Source: CAYSLC01 sp964431545 (GTDB lineage Bacteria; Desulfobacterota; Desulfobacteria; Desulfobacterales; JAABSP01). Taken from it: a stretch of 21,957 bases of DNA. Where the stretch lies: the NCBI GenBank assembly GCA_964431545.1, contig CAYSLC010000079.1, positions 1 through 21,957 on the forward strand, written 5' to 3'. A program made the translations under genes and the position numbers. The notes under the pieces were generated by a model. It saw nothing but the letters and a program-made list of their open reading frames with translations. It did not search any database and was not told where the DNA came from. Shown piece by piece: positions 13,280 to 21,859 of the stretch (positions are counted from its first letter, which is position 1; every line of letters begins with the position of its first letter).

Positions 13280-14101
13280 ATGAAGCGACCGTCCATATAC
13301 GAATATCTCGACTACCGGGCCTATCTCCGGGATCTCTTCGGGTTCCTGAAGGAAACCAGGCGCCATTTCTCCCACCGGTTCTTCGCCCGGGAGGCGGGGT
13401 TCGCCTCCCCCAACTACCTGAAGCTCGTCATGGACGGCAAACGCAACCTCACCAACGAGAGTGTCGCCAAGGTGGCCAAGGGGTTCCGCCTCAACCGGGC
13501 CGAGCGGGAGTTCTTCGAGAACCTGGTCTTCATGAATCAGGCCCCGTCCCACGAAGAGCGGAACCACTACTACCAGCGGATGATGGCCGTGAAGGGGTTC
13601 GCCGAGGTCCACCGCATCGACAAGGCGAGCTATGATTATTTCTCCAAGTGGTACTGCCCGGTCATCCGGGAGATCGTCGGCTTCGGGGACCGCCGGCGGA
13701 CGCCCGGGGAGATCGCCCGGATCCTCGATCCGCCCATCACGCCCAGGGAGGCGGAGAAGGCCCTGAAGCTGCTGATGGACCTGGGGCTCATCCGCAAGGA
13801 CGCGGACGGGCGGTGGGAGAAGGTGAGCAAGACCGTCTCCACCGGTCCGGAGGTCAAATCCCTGGTGATCGCCAACTACCACCGGGAGATGCTCCGCCTC
13901 GCCGCCGAATCCCTGGAGCGCCACCCGGCCGCCGAGCGGGACATCACCTCGGTGACCATCGGCGTCCACCGGAGCCGCATGGCGGAACTCAAGGAGCGGA
14001 CGGCCCGGTTCCGGCGGGAACTCCTGGAGATGGCCTGCGACGACGAGGAAGCCGACCGGGTGATCCAGGTCAACCTTCAAGTCTATCCCCTGAGCCGGTG
14101 A
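13280..14101 (+). CDS. TIGR02147/DUF4423-type regulatory protein
   Basis: A 273-aa cytosolic protein of the TIGR02147 (DUF4423) family, poorly characterised proteins with a DNA-binding-like N-terminus. The opening MKRPSIYEYLDYRAYLRDLF and the helix-turn-helix-like stretch FAREAGFASPNYLKLVMDGK followed by LTNESVAKVAKGFRLN are the family signature. The middle (ILDPPITPREAEKALKLLMD, LGLIRKDADGRWE) looks like a winged helix, and the C-terminal half is helical. GGGAAAGGG lies 3 nt before ATG 13280. It sits 46 bp upstream of the first of two lipoprotein genes on the same strand, so it probably regulates that operon; this is inference from position. Confidence 0.88.
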   Translation: MKRPSIYEYLDYRAYLRDLFGFLKETRRHFSHRFFAREAGFASPNYLKLVMDGKRNLTNESVAKVAKGFRLNRAEREFFENLVFMNQAPSHEERNHYYQRMMAVKGFAEVHRIDKASYDYFSKWYCPVIREIVGFGDRRRTPGEIARILDPPITPREAEKALKLLMDLGLIRKDADGRWEKVSKTVSTGPEVKSLVIANYHREMLRLAAESLERHPAAERDITSVTIGVHRSRMAELKERTARFRRELLEMACDDEEADRVIQVNLQVYPLSR

Positions 14102-14147
14102 ACCGAGGGGAACGGACGCCGGAAACGACGGACAGAGGACCTTTTGC

Positions 14148-16091
14148 ATGAATTGTTTTTCGGATCTTGACAGGATGTGGCGCGCCGTCTGGGCCCTGCT
14201 CCTCGGCGCCGGCCTGCTGTTGGGCTGCGCGGGCGGCAGCGAGGTGGGCAACCCGGAGGCGCGGGTGTTCAGCACCTTCACCGCGGACGGGGAGACCGAG
14301 GCGTACCTCAAGAAGGCATACGCCCAAAGCCTGGTCCCGGCGTCCGCCGCCACGGACGATGAATTCGACGGCGGAGGGGAGATCCCGGGCGCTCCGGACG
14401 GCGAAACCCCGGGGTTCTTCGATCCCGGCTTCTCCGTGGAAAATATCGATCCCCTGGGACCGGAGCGGGTCGAGTCGTCCGGAAACCACCTCTTTGTGAC
14501 GGACGGCAACGGCGTGACCGTCCTCGACGTGACCGATCCCGGGTCGCCCAGGGTCCGCGCCACGATCTCCGTCCCCGGCCATGCCGACGGCCTCCATCTG
14601 GACGGGGGCACCCTGGCGGTCCTCTACACCCCCCCGGGAGGCGGGGGCGAATTTCATTCCGGGATGCGAAACGCCCCGGCGGGACCACCGGCATGGGTGC
14701 CGGAGGGCGCCCAGACCGGACTCCTGATGGTGGACGTCTCCGATCCCCGGACCCCCCTGCCCCTCCGTCGGATCGAGATGGACGGGTTCCCCATGGTTTC
14801 CCGATCGCTGGGGAGATCCCTGGTCCTGGTGAGCCAGTACGTACCCGACCTGCCCGAACTCTCGGACACCTTCGACGGGACCGCGGCCGACCGGACCCGA
14901 CAGATCGCCGAGAACGAGGCCCGGCTGGCGGCCCTGACGCTGGACGACCTGCTGCCCGGATACGCCGTCTGGAGCGGCGACGGTTCACTGGAGGAGACCG
15001 GCCGGCTTCTGCCGCCCGGTGGCCTCTTCCGGCCCGAGAACGTTTCGGGGGGAAGCGTGGCCGGCATCTTGACCTTTCCCATGGATGATCCGTCGGCCCC
15101 GTTCGGCCGGACCGGGATCGTAGCCGACATCCACGGGGTCCGCGTCTCCCCGGAGGGGATCTACCTGGCCGGAACCGCGTGGACGGACGAAGGCGGCGGG
15201 TCCTACTTCACCCCGCTGTTCCGGTTCGACCTGGCGGGCGGAAACGTCCGGCCGACCGCCGCGGGCCGGGTGGATGGACGTCTCGCCGGTCCGGCCGCCC
15301 TGGGCACCCACGGCGGATACGTTTCCCTGGGTACGGTCATGGACGAATCGGCCGCGCCGACGGTCACGGAAGAGTATCGGGTGCGGATCCTGGGCACCGC
15401 GGAACGGACGCTTTCCACGGAGGGAATCCTCGACCCCCTCCCCTCCCCCGCGGAGACGCCGGAGATTTACCTGGACGGCCCTTGGGGGTACGTCACCTTT
15501 GCTCCGGGGGCGGAGGCCGACCCCGTGCTGCTCGATCTCTCCGATCCGAACCGTCCCAGGATCGCGGGAGCGCTTCCGGTGGCGGGAACCCCGGTGGCGG
15601 TCCGGCGGGTGAACGGGAACCATCTGCTGACCGTCTCCGAAGCGGCGGATGGCGATATGGGCGGCGGACGCCCGTCGAATCTGACCGTGGCCCTGTTCGA
15701 CGCCGGTGGACCCGGGGGCGTGGGCGGCCCCGTTCCGGGGCAGGAGATGACTCTGTCCGGCGGCGCCGGACCGGTCTCCGCCGAAGCCATCCTCTACGAT
15801 GCCGCCGCGGGCATCCTGTCGGTTCCGGTGGGCCGGACGGGCTCGGACACGGTGCCCGGCTCGCCGGAGGACCGGAGGTTCGGGGGATTCGCCCTCTTCC
15901 GGGTGACGGCGGACGCCGGCATCGTCGAATTGGGCTCGCCGGCCGCCGGAGGGTTCCGGGAGGGCGGGCCGGACTGGATCCGCCAGAAGATCATGGGCGA
16001 CACCCTTTTTCTCGTCGGCGACGGCTTCGCGGGGACCGTGGATCTCCGTGATCCTGGATCGGACGCCGATACCGGCATAATCACTTTTTAA
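14148..16091 (+). CDS. Lipoprotein with LVIVD-type beta-propeller repeats
   Basis: A 647-aa predicted lipoprotein. The signal is WRAVWALLLGAGLLLGC with lipobox Cys27, followed by AGGSEVGNPEARV. AGAGGA 8 nt before ATG 14148 supports this start, though ATG 14175 would give a tighter signal peptide. The body repeats a propeller-strand motif in which a hydrophobic strand ends in VLDVTDPGSP or a similar D-x-S-D-P turn: GVTVLDVTDPGSPRV, GLLMVDVSDPRTPLP, PVLLDLSDPNRPRIA and GTVDLRDPGSDA. Such LVIVD repeats form extracellular beta-propellers; their ligand is unknown. It lies between the TIGR02147-type gene and a larger paralogous lipoprotein gene 15 bp downstream, so the three form one operon. No enzyme motif is seen. 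Confidence 0.85.
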   Translation: MNCFSDLDRMWRAVWALLLGAGLLLGCAGGSEVGNPEARVFSTFTADGETEAYLKKAYAQSLVPASAATDDEFDGGGEIPGAPDGETPGFFDPGFSVENIDPLGPERVESSGNHLFVTDGNGVTVLDVTDPGSPRVRATISVPGHADGLHLDGGTLAVLYTPPGGGGEFHSGMRNAPAGPPAWVPEGAQTGLLMVDVSDPRTPLPLRRIEMDGFPMVSRSLGRSLVLVSQYVPDLPELSDTFDGTAADRTRQIAENEARLAALTLDDLLPGYAVWSGDGSLEETGRLLPPGGLFRPENVSGGSVAGILTFPMDDPSAPFGRTGIVADIHGVRVSPEGIYLAGTAWTDEGGGSYFTPLFRFDLAGGNVRPTAAGRVDGRLAGPAALGTHGGYVSLGTVMDESAAPTVTEEYRVRILGTAERTLSTEGILDPLPSPAETPEIYLDGPWGYVTFAPGAEADPVLLDLSDPNRPRIAGALPVAGTPVAVRRVNGNHLLTVSEAADGDMGGGRPSNLTVALFDAGGPGGVGGPVPGQEMTLSGGAGPVSAEAILYDAAAGILSVPVGRTGSDTVPGSPEDRRFGGFALFRVTADAGIVELGSPAAGGFREGGPDWIRQKIMGDTLFLVGDGFAGTVDLRDPGSDADTGIITF

Positions 16092-16106
16092 CGGGAGGAT
16101 AATGCG

Positions 16107-19100
16107 ATGAAAACCACACTTTCACACAAGACGGGGGCGATCGCCATCGTCTCCGCGGTCACCCTGATGGTCCTGGCATCGTGCGGCGGCGGTGGATCGT
16201 CCGACGATGGTTCAACGCCCGGCACCGGCCCCGGGACCTCGGTCCAAAGCGGTGTGTTCCTGGACAACGCCGTGGCCGGCCTGGAATACCGGACCGCCAC
16301 CCGGAGCGGGACCACCGACGGCGCCGGGACGTTCCGGTATGCGCCGGGGGAGACCGTCACCTTCTCGGCCGGGGGCGTGGTGCTGGGGTCGGCGCCGGGC
16401 GGACCGATCCTCACCCCCCTCGACCTGGTGGCCGGGTCCCCGGACGTGGAGGACCCCCAGGTGATCCGGCTCTGCCGGTTTCTCCAGTCCCTGGACGAGG
16501 ACGGAAACCTGGAGAACGGAATCCGGATCAACGATCGGACCCGGGACATGCTGGGCCGAATGGGGATCGATCTGGATGCGTCGCCGGAACGGTTCGAACG
16601 CCGGATGCGGCGGCTCCTGGCGGACCTCCACCAGGAGGGCGTCTTTTCCAACCCACGGTCCCTCCAACCCTCTCATACGGCCAAAAACCACATGAAACAC
16701 ACCCTGGCCACCGTGGTGGACCCCATCGACGTGGCCGGAAGGCAGCACCGGTTCTGGTCGGCCGGCACCCTGGGGGATGCGGTCGCGGCCCCGGATTTCG
16801 AAGGCGGGGAGAACGCCCCGGACGCGGGGGGGGACGAGCGGGACGACGCCATCCGGGAGATCGAGGAGGCCGATATCATCAAGCTGGTGGGGACCGATCT
16901 CTATCTGCTCAACCCCTTCCGGGGGCTGGTGATCGTCGACGTTTCAACGCCCGACCAACCCTTTATCCTGGGGCGGCTGCCGGTCACCGGCGAGCCCAGG
17001 GAGATGTACATCCGGGATGACCGGGTCTACATCCTCTCGGCGGCCCGTTCCGAGCCGGTCTACCGGATCATGGACGCCGCCGGGACCGGCGATGCCGCCG
17101 CGGACCCGGATCTCATGCCGCCGCCGGAGGTGAGAAGCCGGATCACCGTGGTGGACACCACCGCTACGGCCCATCCCGTGCTCGCCGGCACCTATGATCT
17201 CGAAGGCGATGTCGTCGACTCTCGGATCGTGGGCGATATCCTCTATGTGGTCCACTCGGAGGGAGCGGGGTACTGGCCCGTCCCCGAGCGGGGCGTGGCC
17301 GAGGAGGTCGTGGAGACCTCTTCCGATGATCCGGCGGACCGGCCGGACGTGGTGGTCGCCGCCTTCGACGTCTCCGACCCGGCAAACATGCGCGAGGTGG
17401 ATCGCGAGACCTTCGACGGCTCGGCCCGCCACATCCACGTGACCGAATCGGCCGTCTACGTCGCCTCCGTCGACTTCTACCAGGGCGGNNNNNNNNNNNN
17501 NNNNNNNNNNNNNNNNNNNNNNNNNNNNNNNNNNNNNNNNNNNNNNNNNNNNNNNNNNNNNNNNNNNNNNNNNNNNNNNNNNNNNNNNGTGGGCCGGGTC
17601 GCCCTGGGCCGGGGGGAGCAGCTCTTCGCCACCCGGTTCGACGGGGAGAGGGCATATCTGGTCACCTATGAACGCAAGGACCCCCTCTGGGTGATCGACC
17701 TGAGCGATCCCTCGGATCCCCGGGTCACCGGCGAGCTGATCGTGCCGGGGTGGTCCACCCACATCGAGCCCCTGGGCGACCGGCTGGTGGCTCTGGGCGT
17801 GGACGACACCGAAGGATGGAAGGTGGCGGTCTCCCTCTTCGACGTCTCCGACCCGACCGCGCCCGGCTTGATCGAGCGGGTCTCTTTCGGCGAGGGGCCG
17901 GGATGGTCCTCCTCCACGGCCCACCAGGACGTCAAGGCGTTCACCCTCCTCCCGGAGATGGGGCTGATCCTGCTGCCGTACACAACCGAGGCCTGGGAGA
18001 ACGGTATGTACCGGAGCGAGCACCGTCTCCAACTCATCGATTTCTCTCCCACGGACCTGGAGGCCCGCGGATGGATCCGGCAGCGGGGCAGTGTCCAGCG
18101 CAGCCGGAGTTTCTCCGACCGGCTCTTCTCGGTCTCCGCCGAGGAACTCCAGGTGATCGACGCCGCGGACCGGGACCATCCCCGGACCACGGCGATCCTG
18201 CCCCTGGCCGTCAACATCGCCGATTTCATGCCCCTGGAAAACGGCCACGGGGTCCAGGTGGTGGCGGAGGACTACCGGCCCGCCCTGCTCCGGGCGGTCC
18301 CCCTCTCCGATCCGGAGACCGGTGCTCCGGCCGGGGAGATCCCCCTGCCGGCCGCCGATCTGACGGGGATCTTCGGCAACGGCGGATTCGTCTACACCCT
18401 CTCCATGACCTATCCCGACAGAGAGGTCGAGCCGGCGGCCGACGGGGCCGCGGACATGGCGCCCTATTACGAGGGAGCGGCTGTGGTCCGGGTCTATGAC
18501 TTTTCGACGCCGTCGACGCCCCGGGAGCGGGGGGCCGTCGAGGTGCCGGGATACTACGGGCACCCCGTCCCCATGATGGAGGGGATCGCCATCCACCCCT
18601 TTGGGGGGGCGAGCCGGGCGATCCAGGTGGCGCCGGACCTGTTGGTCTTCGTCCGGGGGGACGGGTATTACCACCCGCCGTACATGGATTACGGAACCAC
18701 CCGCGGCGTGGAACTGACCGCCGTCGGCCTGGCCGACCCGGACGTTCCGGCGGTGGTCTCGGAGATGACCCTGGACAACCCCGGCGCCACGGGATGGTTC
18801 GCCCGTAACGGGGTCCTCTACTTCAGCTACCCCGGCGAGCGGGAGACCGAGGGCGAGGGCGGGCCGAGGGTCCAGTATCTCCTGGGGCGGATCGACTTCA
18901 CCGATTCGGCCGATCCCGTGGAACTGCCGGCGGTCAACATCCCCGGCATCTGCATGGGCATGGACGGCTTCGGGCCCTACATCTTCACCATGGACATGGC
19001 CTGGGAGGGCGACGGCGCCCCCAACGCCACCTTCAACGCCCTGAAGCTTGCGGGGGACGTCGCCTACCGCCTCGATTCGGTCTCCATGGACGGACTCCGC

Positions 19101-19442
19101 TCCGAGGCGGTCATCGCCGACGGCCTGGCCTGGATCACCGAGACCGGGTACATGGTACGTGAGGGGCGGAACCTGACCCTCATCGACCTGTCCGACCCCG
19201 AACATCTGGCGGTCCACGAACACGCCGTCAACATGGCCTGGCCGGAGATGGTTGGGGCCGCCGGGGACAAGGGCTTCCTCCACACCTACGGGGGCACGGC
19301 CTGCTTCGACGCCTCCGATCCGTCCGACCTGACCCTGGACGGGTTCCGGAGCCACCTGGGCTGGGTCGATACGGTCCGGTTCCACGAAGGCCGGGCCTAT
19401 CTGCCCCTGGGGTTTTACGGTGTCTGGATGAAGGATTTCTAG
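16107..19442 (+). CDS. Large lipoprotein with C-terminal beta-propeller domain (internal gap)
   Basis: About 1,111 aa as drawn; a 100-N gap at 17489-17588 makes the true length uncertain, although both sides happen to stay in frame. A lipoprotein signal (VSAVTLMVLASC, Cys26) is followed by a Gly/Ser linker. Next comes a small beta-rich domain (about 46-170: VFLDNAVAGLEYRTATRSGT, TPLDLV, RFLQSLDEDGNLENG) seen in many secreted lipoproteins. From EEADIIKLVGTDLYLLNP onward it resembles the secreted beta-propeller family PF09826, with at least seven blades ending in motifs such as IVDVSTPDQP, AAFDVSDPAN, WVIDLSDPSDP, SLFDVSDPTAP and LTLIDLSDPEH. GGGAGG lies 8 nt before ATG 16107. It is the last gene of the three-gene cluster; function is unknown, probably surface binding. 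Confidence 0.87.
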   Translation: MKTTLSHKTGAIAIVSAVTLMVLASCGGGGSSDDGSTPGTGPGTSVQSGVFLDNAVAGLEYRTATRSGTTDGAGTFRYAPGETVTFSAGGVVLGSAPGGPILTPLDLVAGSPDVEDPQVIRLCRFLQSLDEDGNLENGIRINDRTRDMLGRMGIDLDASPERFERRMRRLLADLHQEGVFSNPRSLQPSHTAKNHMKHTLATVVDPIDVAGRQHRFWSAGTLGDAVAAPDFEGGENAPDAGGDERDDAIREIEEADIIKLVGTDLYLLNPFRGLVIVDVSTPDQPFILGRLPVTGEPREMYIRDDRVYILSAARSEPVYRIMDAAGTGDAAADPDLMPPPEVRSRITVVDTTATAHPVLAGTYDLEGDVVDSRIVGDILYVVHSEGAGYWPVPERGVAEEVVETSSDDPADRPDVVVAAFDVSDPANMREVDRETFDGSARHIHVTESAVYVASVDFYQGXXXXXXXXXXXXXXXXXXXXXXXXXXXXXXXXXXVGRVALGRGEQLFATRFDGERAYLVTYERKDPLWVIDLSDPSDPRVTGELIVPGWSTHIEPLGDRLVALGVDDTEGWKVAVSLFDVSDPTAPGLIERVSFGEGPGWSSSTAHQDVKAFTLLPEMGLILLPYTTEAWENGMYRSEHRLQLIDFSPTDLEARGWIRQRGSVQRSRSFSDRLFSVSAEELQVIDAADRDHPRTTAILPLAVNIADFMPLENGHGVQVVAEDYRPALLRAVPLSDPETGAPAGEIPLPAADLTGIFGNGGFVYTLSMTYPDREVEPAADGAADMAPYYEGAAVVRVYDFSTPSTPRERGAVEVPGYYGHPVPMMEGIAIHPFGGASRAIQVAPDLLVFVRGDGYYHPPYMDYGTTRGVELTAVGLADPDVPAVVSEMTLDNPGATGWFARNGVLYFSYPGERETEGEGGPRVQYLLGRIDFTDSADPVELPAVNIPGICMGMDGFGPYIFTMDMAWEGDGAPNATFNALKLAGDVAYRLDSVSMDGLRSEAVIADGLAWITETGYMVREGRNLTLIDLSDPEHLAVHEHAVNMAWPEMVGAAGDKGFLHTYGGTACFDASDPSDLTLDGFRSHLGWVDTVRFHEGRAYLPLGFYGVWMKDF
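17489..17588. other. Assembly gap (100 N) inside the large beta-propeller gene
   Basis: One hundred N between VDFYQG and VGRVALGRGEQLF. The flanking frames agree across 100 bases, but this happens by chance one time in three. Internal blade repeats may have broken the assembly here, so one or more blades could be missing. Confidence 0.95.
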
Positions 19443-19555
19443 AAGACCCATGGTTCATCGGCCGGGGGCGGGTTTTCCGTCTCCGGCCTCCTCTTCTCCC
19501 GGCCGGCGCCGATCCGCGGAAACCCCTGCGGAATCGTTCCCCCATCGCCACTCGA

Positions 19556-19590
19556 CGCGAGCCCGGAGGGCGGACACCTCCGGCCTCGCG
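19556..19590 (+). terminator. Strong hairpin terminator after the lipoprotein operon
   Basis: The stem pairs CGCGAG (19556-19561) with CTCGCG (19585-19590) and CCGGAGG (19563-19569) with CCTCCGG (19577-19583), separated by a single C-C mismatch and closed by a 7-nt loop. It is followed by the pyrimidine tract TTCTCCCTCCTTCC. It lies about 115 bp after the stop at 19442 and before the next promoter, as expected for a terminator. The tract is not a pure T run, so efficiency is uncertain. Confidence 0.7.
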
Positions 19591-19685
19591 TTCTCCCTCC
19601 TTCCGCGACTTTCGACCCCACAAAAAAGCGGGACACGTTCGATCCCCTTTGTCCGTTTTCCGACGGGAACCGGCTGGAATAGCCA

Positions 19686-19714
19686 TTGAGGTTTCCCGAA
19701 GAATAGAGTATAAA
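19686..19714 (+). promoter_or_regulatory. Predicted sigma-70-type promoter of the receiver/Cache-HAMP operon
   Basis: TTGAGG (19686-19691) and TATAAA (19709-19714) are spaced by exactly 17 bp, downstream of the terminator hairpin. A start near 19721 leaves a leader of about 42 nt to ATG 19763. Confidence 0.55.
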
Positions 19715-19762
19715 AATATCGGTTTACGGGATTGGTACCTCCAGCGAAGAGGAATGTCTGGT

Positions 19763-20389
19763 ATGAAACGATTGATGATTGTCGATCCGGATTCCGCGAC
19801 GGTCGATGCCCTGACCGAGGCGTTCACGGCCGCCGGCGGGATCGATATCCGACGGGCCGGCAGCGCCGGGGAGGCCCGGAAGATCCTGCGTCGGGAGCCG
19901 GTCGATCTGGTCCTGACCGAGCTGGCGGTCCCCCGGGCGGTGGACGGGATGAAATTGCTGGCCTTTGTCAAGTCCCAGGTTCCCGGCACGCCCTGCATCC
20001 TCCTTACCGCCGCGGATTCCACCCTGCTGTCGGCGACCCTGAAGACCGCCGCCATCGAGCGCCATTATCCGAAACCGCTGGATGTTCCCACGGTCGTCCA
20101 GGGGACCCTGGCCGCCCTGGGGGAAGTGCCGGGGTCCCCCGGTCCTCCGTCCGTCCGCGGGGCCGGTACCTCCGAGGCCCCCTCGGACGGCCTGGACGAC
20201 CTGAAAGCCCAATTGGCGCGGATCATGGGGCCCGTCTCCCAGATCATCTTCGACAACGCCGTCCGCCAATGGAAGGATGCGGGAGGCGGCCCATCGGAAC
20301 TCCCGGAACTGGTGCGGATCATCTGCCGGGAGATCGATGATCCCGCCCGTGAGAAGCGGTTTCGGGACGGCGCGACACGGTATCTCTGA
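19763..20389 (+). CDS. Atypical receiver-domain protein (Asp to Glu) with DUF8082-like tail
   Basis: A 208-aa cytosolic protein. Residues 1-125 form a receiver fold: MKRLMIVDPDS holds the acidic residues Asp8 and Asp10, and the conserved Thr82 (ILLTAAD) and Lys104 (HYPKPLD) are present. The phospho-acceptor position reads DLVLTELAVP, with Glu53 where Asp is normal, so phosphorylation is unlikely and a fixed, phospho-mimic-like state is possible. After a flexible linker, the C-terminal ~65 residues (LARIMGPVSQIIFDNAVRQW to REKRFRDGATRYL) resemble the small helical domain called DUF8082, often attached to receivers and protein kinases; this match is from memory. GAAGAGGA at 19746-19753 is 9 nt before ATG 19763 but directly abuts ATG 19754, so 19763 is chosen. 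The Cache-HAMP gene follows by 77 bp. Confidence 0.82.
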   Translation: MKRLMIVDPDSATVDALTEAFTAAGGIDIRRAGSAGEARKILRREPVDLVLTELAVPRAVDGMKLLAFVKSQVPGTPCILLTAADSTLLSATLKTAAIERHYPKPLDVPTVVQGTLAALGEVPGSPGPPSVRGAGTSEAPSDGLDDLKAQLARIMGPVSQIIFDNAVRQWKDAGGGPSELPELVRIICREIDDPAREKRFRDGATRYL

Positions 20390-20466
20390 TTCCGATACCC
20401 GCCGTTCCCGATTCCTCACGGGACATCCCCAACCCCTACAAGATACCGGAAAGGAAGGTGATATCG

Positions 20467-21543
20467 ATGGAAGACAGTATGGCGAAATTGGGCATCGGCG
20501 CAAAGATCACGATCTCCATGCTCCTGGTCTCCCTGGTCCCCATCCTATTGATCTGGAGTTTGACCCACAGAGCCATGATCGATACGGTCTCCCGGCAGGT
20601 TCACGGGGACCTGTTCGGCGTCACCACCCGGCTGACCCAGAAGGTGAACGGCTGGGTGGACACGAACCGGCGGATGCTCGTCCAGAACGCGGCCCTGGAA
20701 CAGATGCGATCCATGATCGCGACGGAGCAGAACCCCGTCCTCCGGGACATCGTCGATGTCTACGACTGGAACTACCTCGCCTTCACCGTGGCCCCCAACG
20801 GCCAGAACATCGGGCGCAGCGACGGAAATCCGCCCAAGTATTACGGGGACCGGTCCTACGTGAAACAGGTGTTGTCGGGCGCGGAACTCGGGGAGCAGGT
20901 GCTCATCGGCAAGACCTCGGGCAAGCCCGCCCTGGTCCTTGCCGTTCCCATCAAGGAGGAAGGCGGGGGGACCCTCGGGGTCCTGGCCATCGCCATGACC
21001 ATCACCGAGATCTCCGACGCGGTCACGAACCTGGACATCGGGGAGAGCGGCTACGCGTTTCTCCTGGACGGCGAAGGCCATGTCATCGCCCATCAAACCA
21101 AGGAATTCGAGAAAATCCGGAAGGATTTCAGCCAGCATCCGGCATTCACCGCCATCAAGGAGCGGGGGGAGAACCGGGTGGTGTTCGAGGATGACGCCGG
21201 CCGGGAGACCGTCGCCCATATGATGGAGACCGACCGGGGGTGGGTCCTGGTGGCCCGGCAGAACTACGAAGAGGCCTTCGGCAAGGTCAAACAGCTCCAA
21301 CTGATCTCCCTGGCCATCCTGTTGATCGCGGCGGTCACCATCATCCTGGTCTCCCTGCTGCTCTCCAGGAACCTGGCCACCCCCATCAAACGACTGACGG
21401 CGGTGGCCGATCAGTTGAGCACCGGCCGAATGGACGTCACCATCGAGGAGACCCGCCGCGGAGACGAAATCGGCGTCCTGGCGAGGGCCATCGAACGGCT
21501 GGGAGTGAGCGTGAAGTATGCCATGGATCGGCTGCGGGGATGA
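20467..21543 (+). CDS. Cache-HAMP membrane sensor without an output domain
   Basis: A 358-aa membrane protein. Helix 1 (about residues 14-34) is followed by a large extracytoplasmic double-Cache domain (about 35-275). Its motifs include YDWNYLAFTVAPNGQNIGRS, YYGDRSYVKQVLSG, GKPALVLAVPIKEEGGGTLG and SGYAFLLDGEGHVIAHQ, as in Cache chemoreceptors and kinases that bind small organic ligands. Helix 2 (about 281-303) leads into a complete HAMP domain (TPIKRLTAVADQLSTGRMDV, RRGDEIGVLARAIERLGVSV). The protein stops right after HAMP, with no kinase, methyl-accepting or cyclase domain, so it must signal through a partner. ATG 20467 with AAGGAAGG 8 nt upstream is preferred over GTG 20458. The upstream Asp-to-Glu receiver protein is the obvious candidate partner. 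Confidence 0.9.
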   Translation: MEDSMAKLGIGAKITISMLLVSLVPILLIWSLTHRAMIDTVSRQVHGDLFGVTTRLTQKVNGWVDTNRRMLVQNAALEQMRSMIATEQNPVLRDIVDVYDWNYLAFTVAPNGQNIGRSDGNPPKYYGDRSYVKQVLSGAELGEQVLIGKTSGKPALVLAVPIKEEGGGTLGVLAIAMTITEISDAVTNLDIGESGYAFLLDGEGHVIAHQTKEFEKIRKDFSQHPAFTAIKERGENRVVFEDDAGRETVAHMMETDRGWVLVARQNYEEAFGKVKQLQLISLAILLIAAVTIILVSLLLSRNLATPIKRLTAVADQLSTGRMDVTIEETRRGDEIGVLARAIERLGVSVKYAMDRLRG

Positions 21544-21562
21544 AGATCGTCGATGCAATGGA

Positions 21563-21859
21563 ATGCACGGTGAAATTGAGATTCTTTACAAAGGTGTTCT
21601 CTTGCATCGCCATTCCCTGGGACAACGGGCCACCGCGTTGATGCTCTTCCTCCTGGGCCGGAAAGATTTCGATCTGTTGATCATCGATCAACCGGAAGAC
21701 GACCTCGACAACCAGACCATCTACACCGAGGTGATCCGGCGCCTTCTCGACCTGAAAGGGAAGTGTCGGATTATTTTTGCCACCCATAGCCCGAACATCC
21801 CGATCTCGCCTGCCGGCTGGCCGGTCTCGGGTATGGCGGTCCGGCCAAGAGCGCGGTGA
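21563..21859 (+). pseudogene. Fragment of a TrlF-like AAA/ABC-type ATPase
   Basis: Only the C-terminal ATPase core of an SMC/ABC-like protein is present: a signature segment (LLHRHSLGQRATALMLFLLG), Walker B (LLIIDQPEDDLDNQ) and an H-loop-like THSPNIP. This matches AAA ATPases of the TrlF type, whose full proteins are many hundreds of residues long and begin with Walker A. The upstream part is absent: the frame runs back into the end of the Cache-HAMP gene without resemblance. Similarity stops after SPNIP (about 21802) and the frame closes at 21859 with an unrelated tail. It is therefore a remnant, truncated at both ends, possibly from a defence-type island. Whether it is expressed is unknown. 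Confidence 0.7.

Noticed and set aside
16944..19451. 835-aa minus-strand open frame
   Set aside because: Antisense shadow of the beta-propeller lipoprotein gene; no recognisable domain and no ribosome site.
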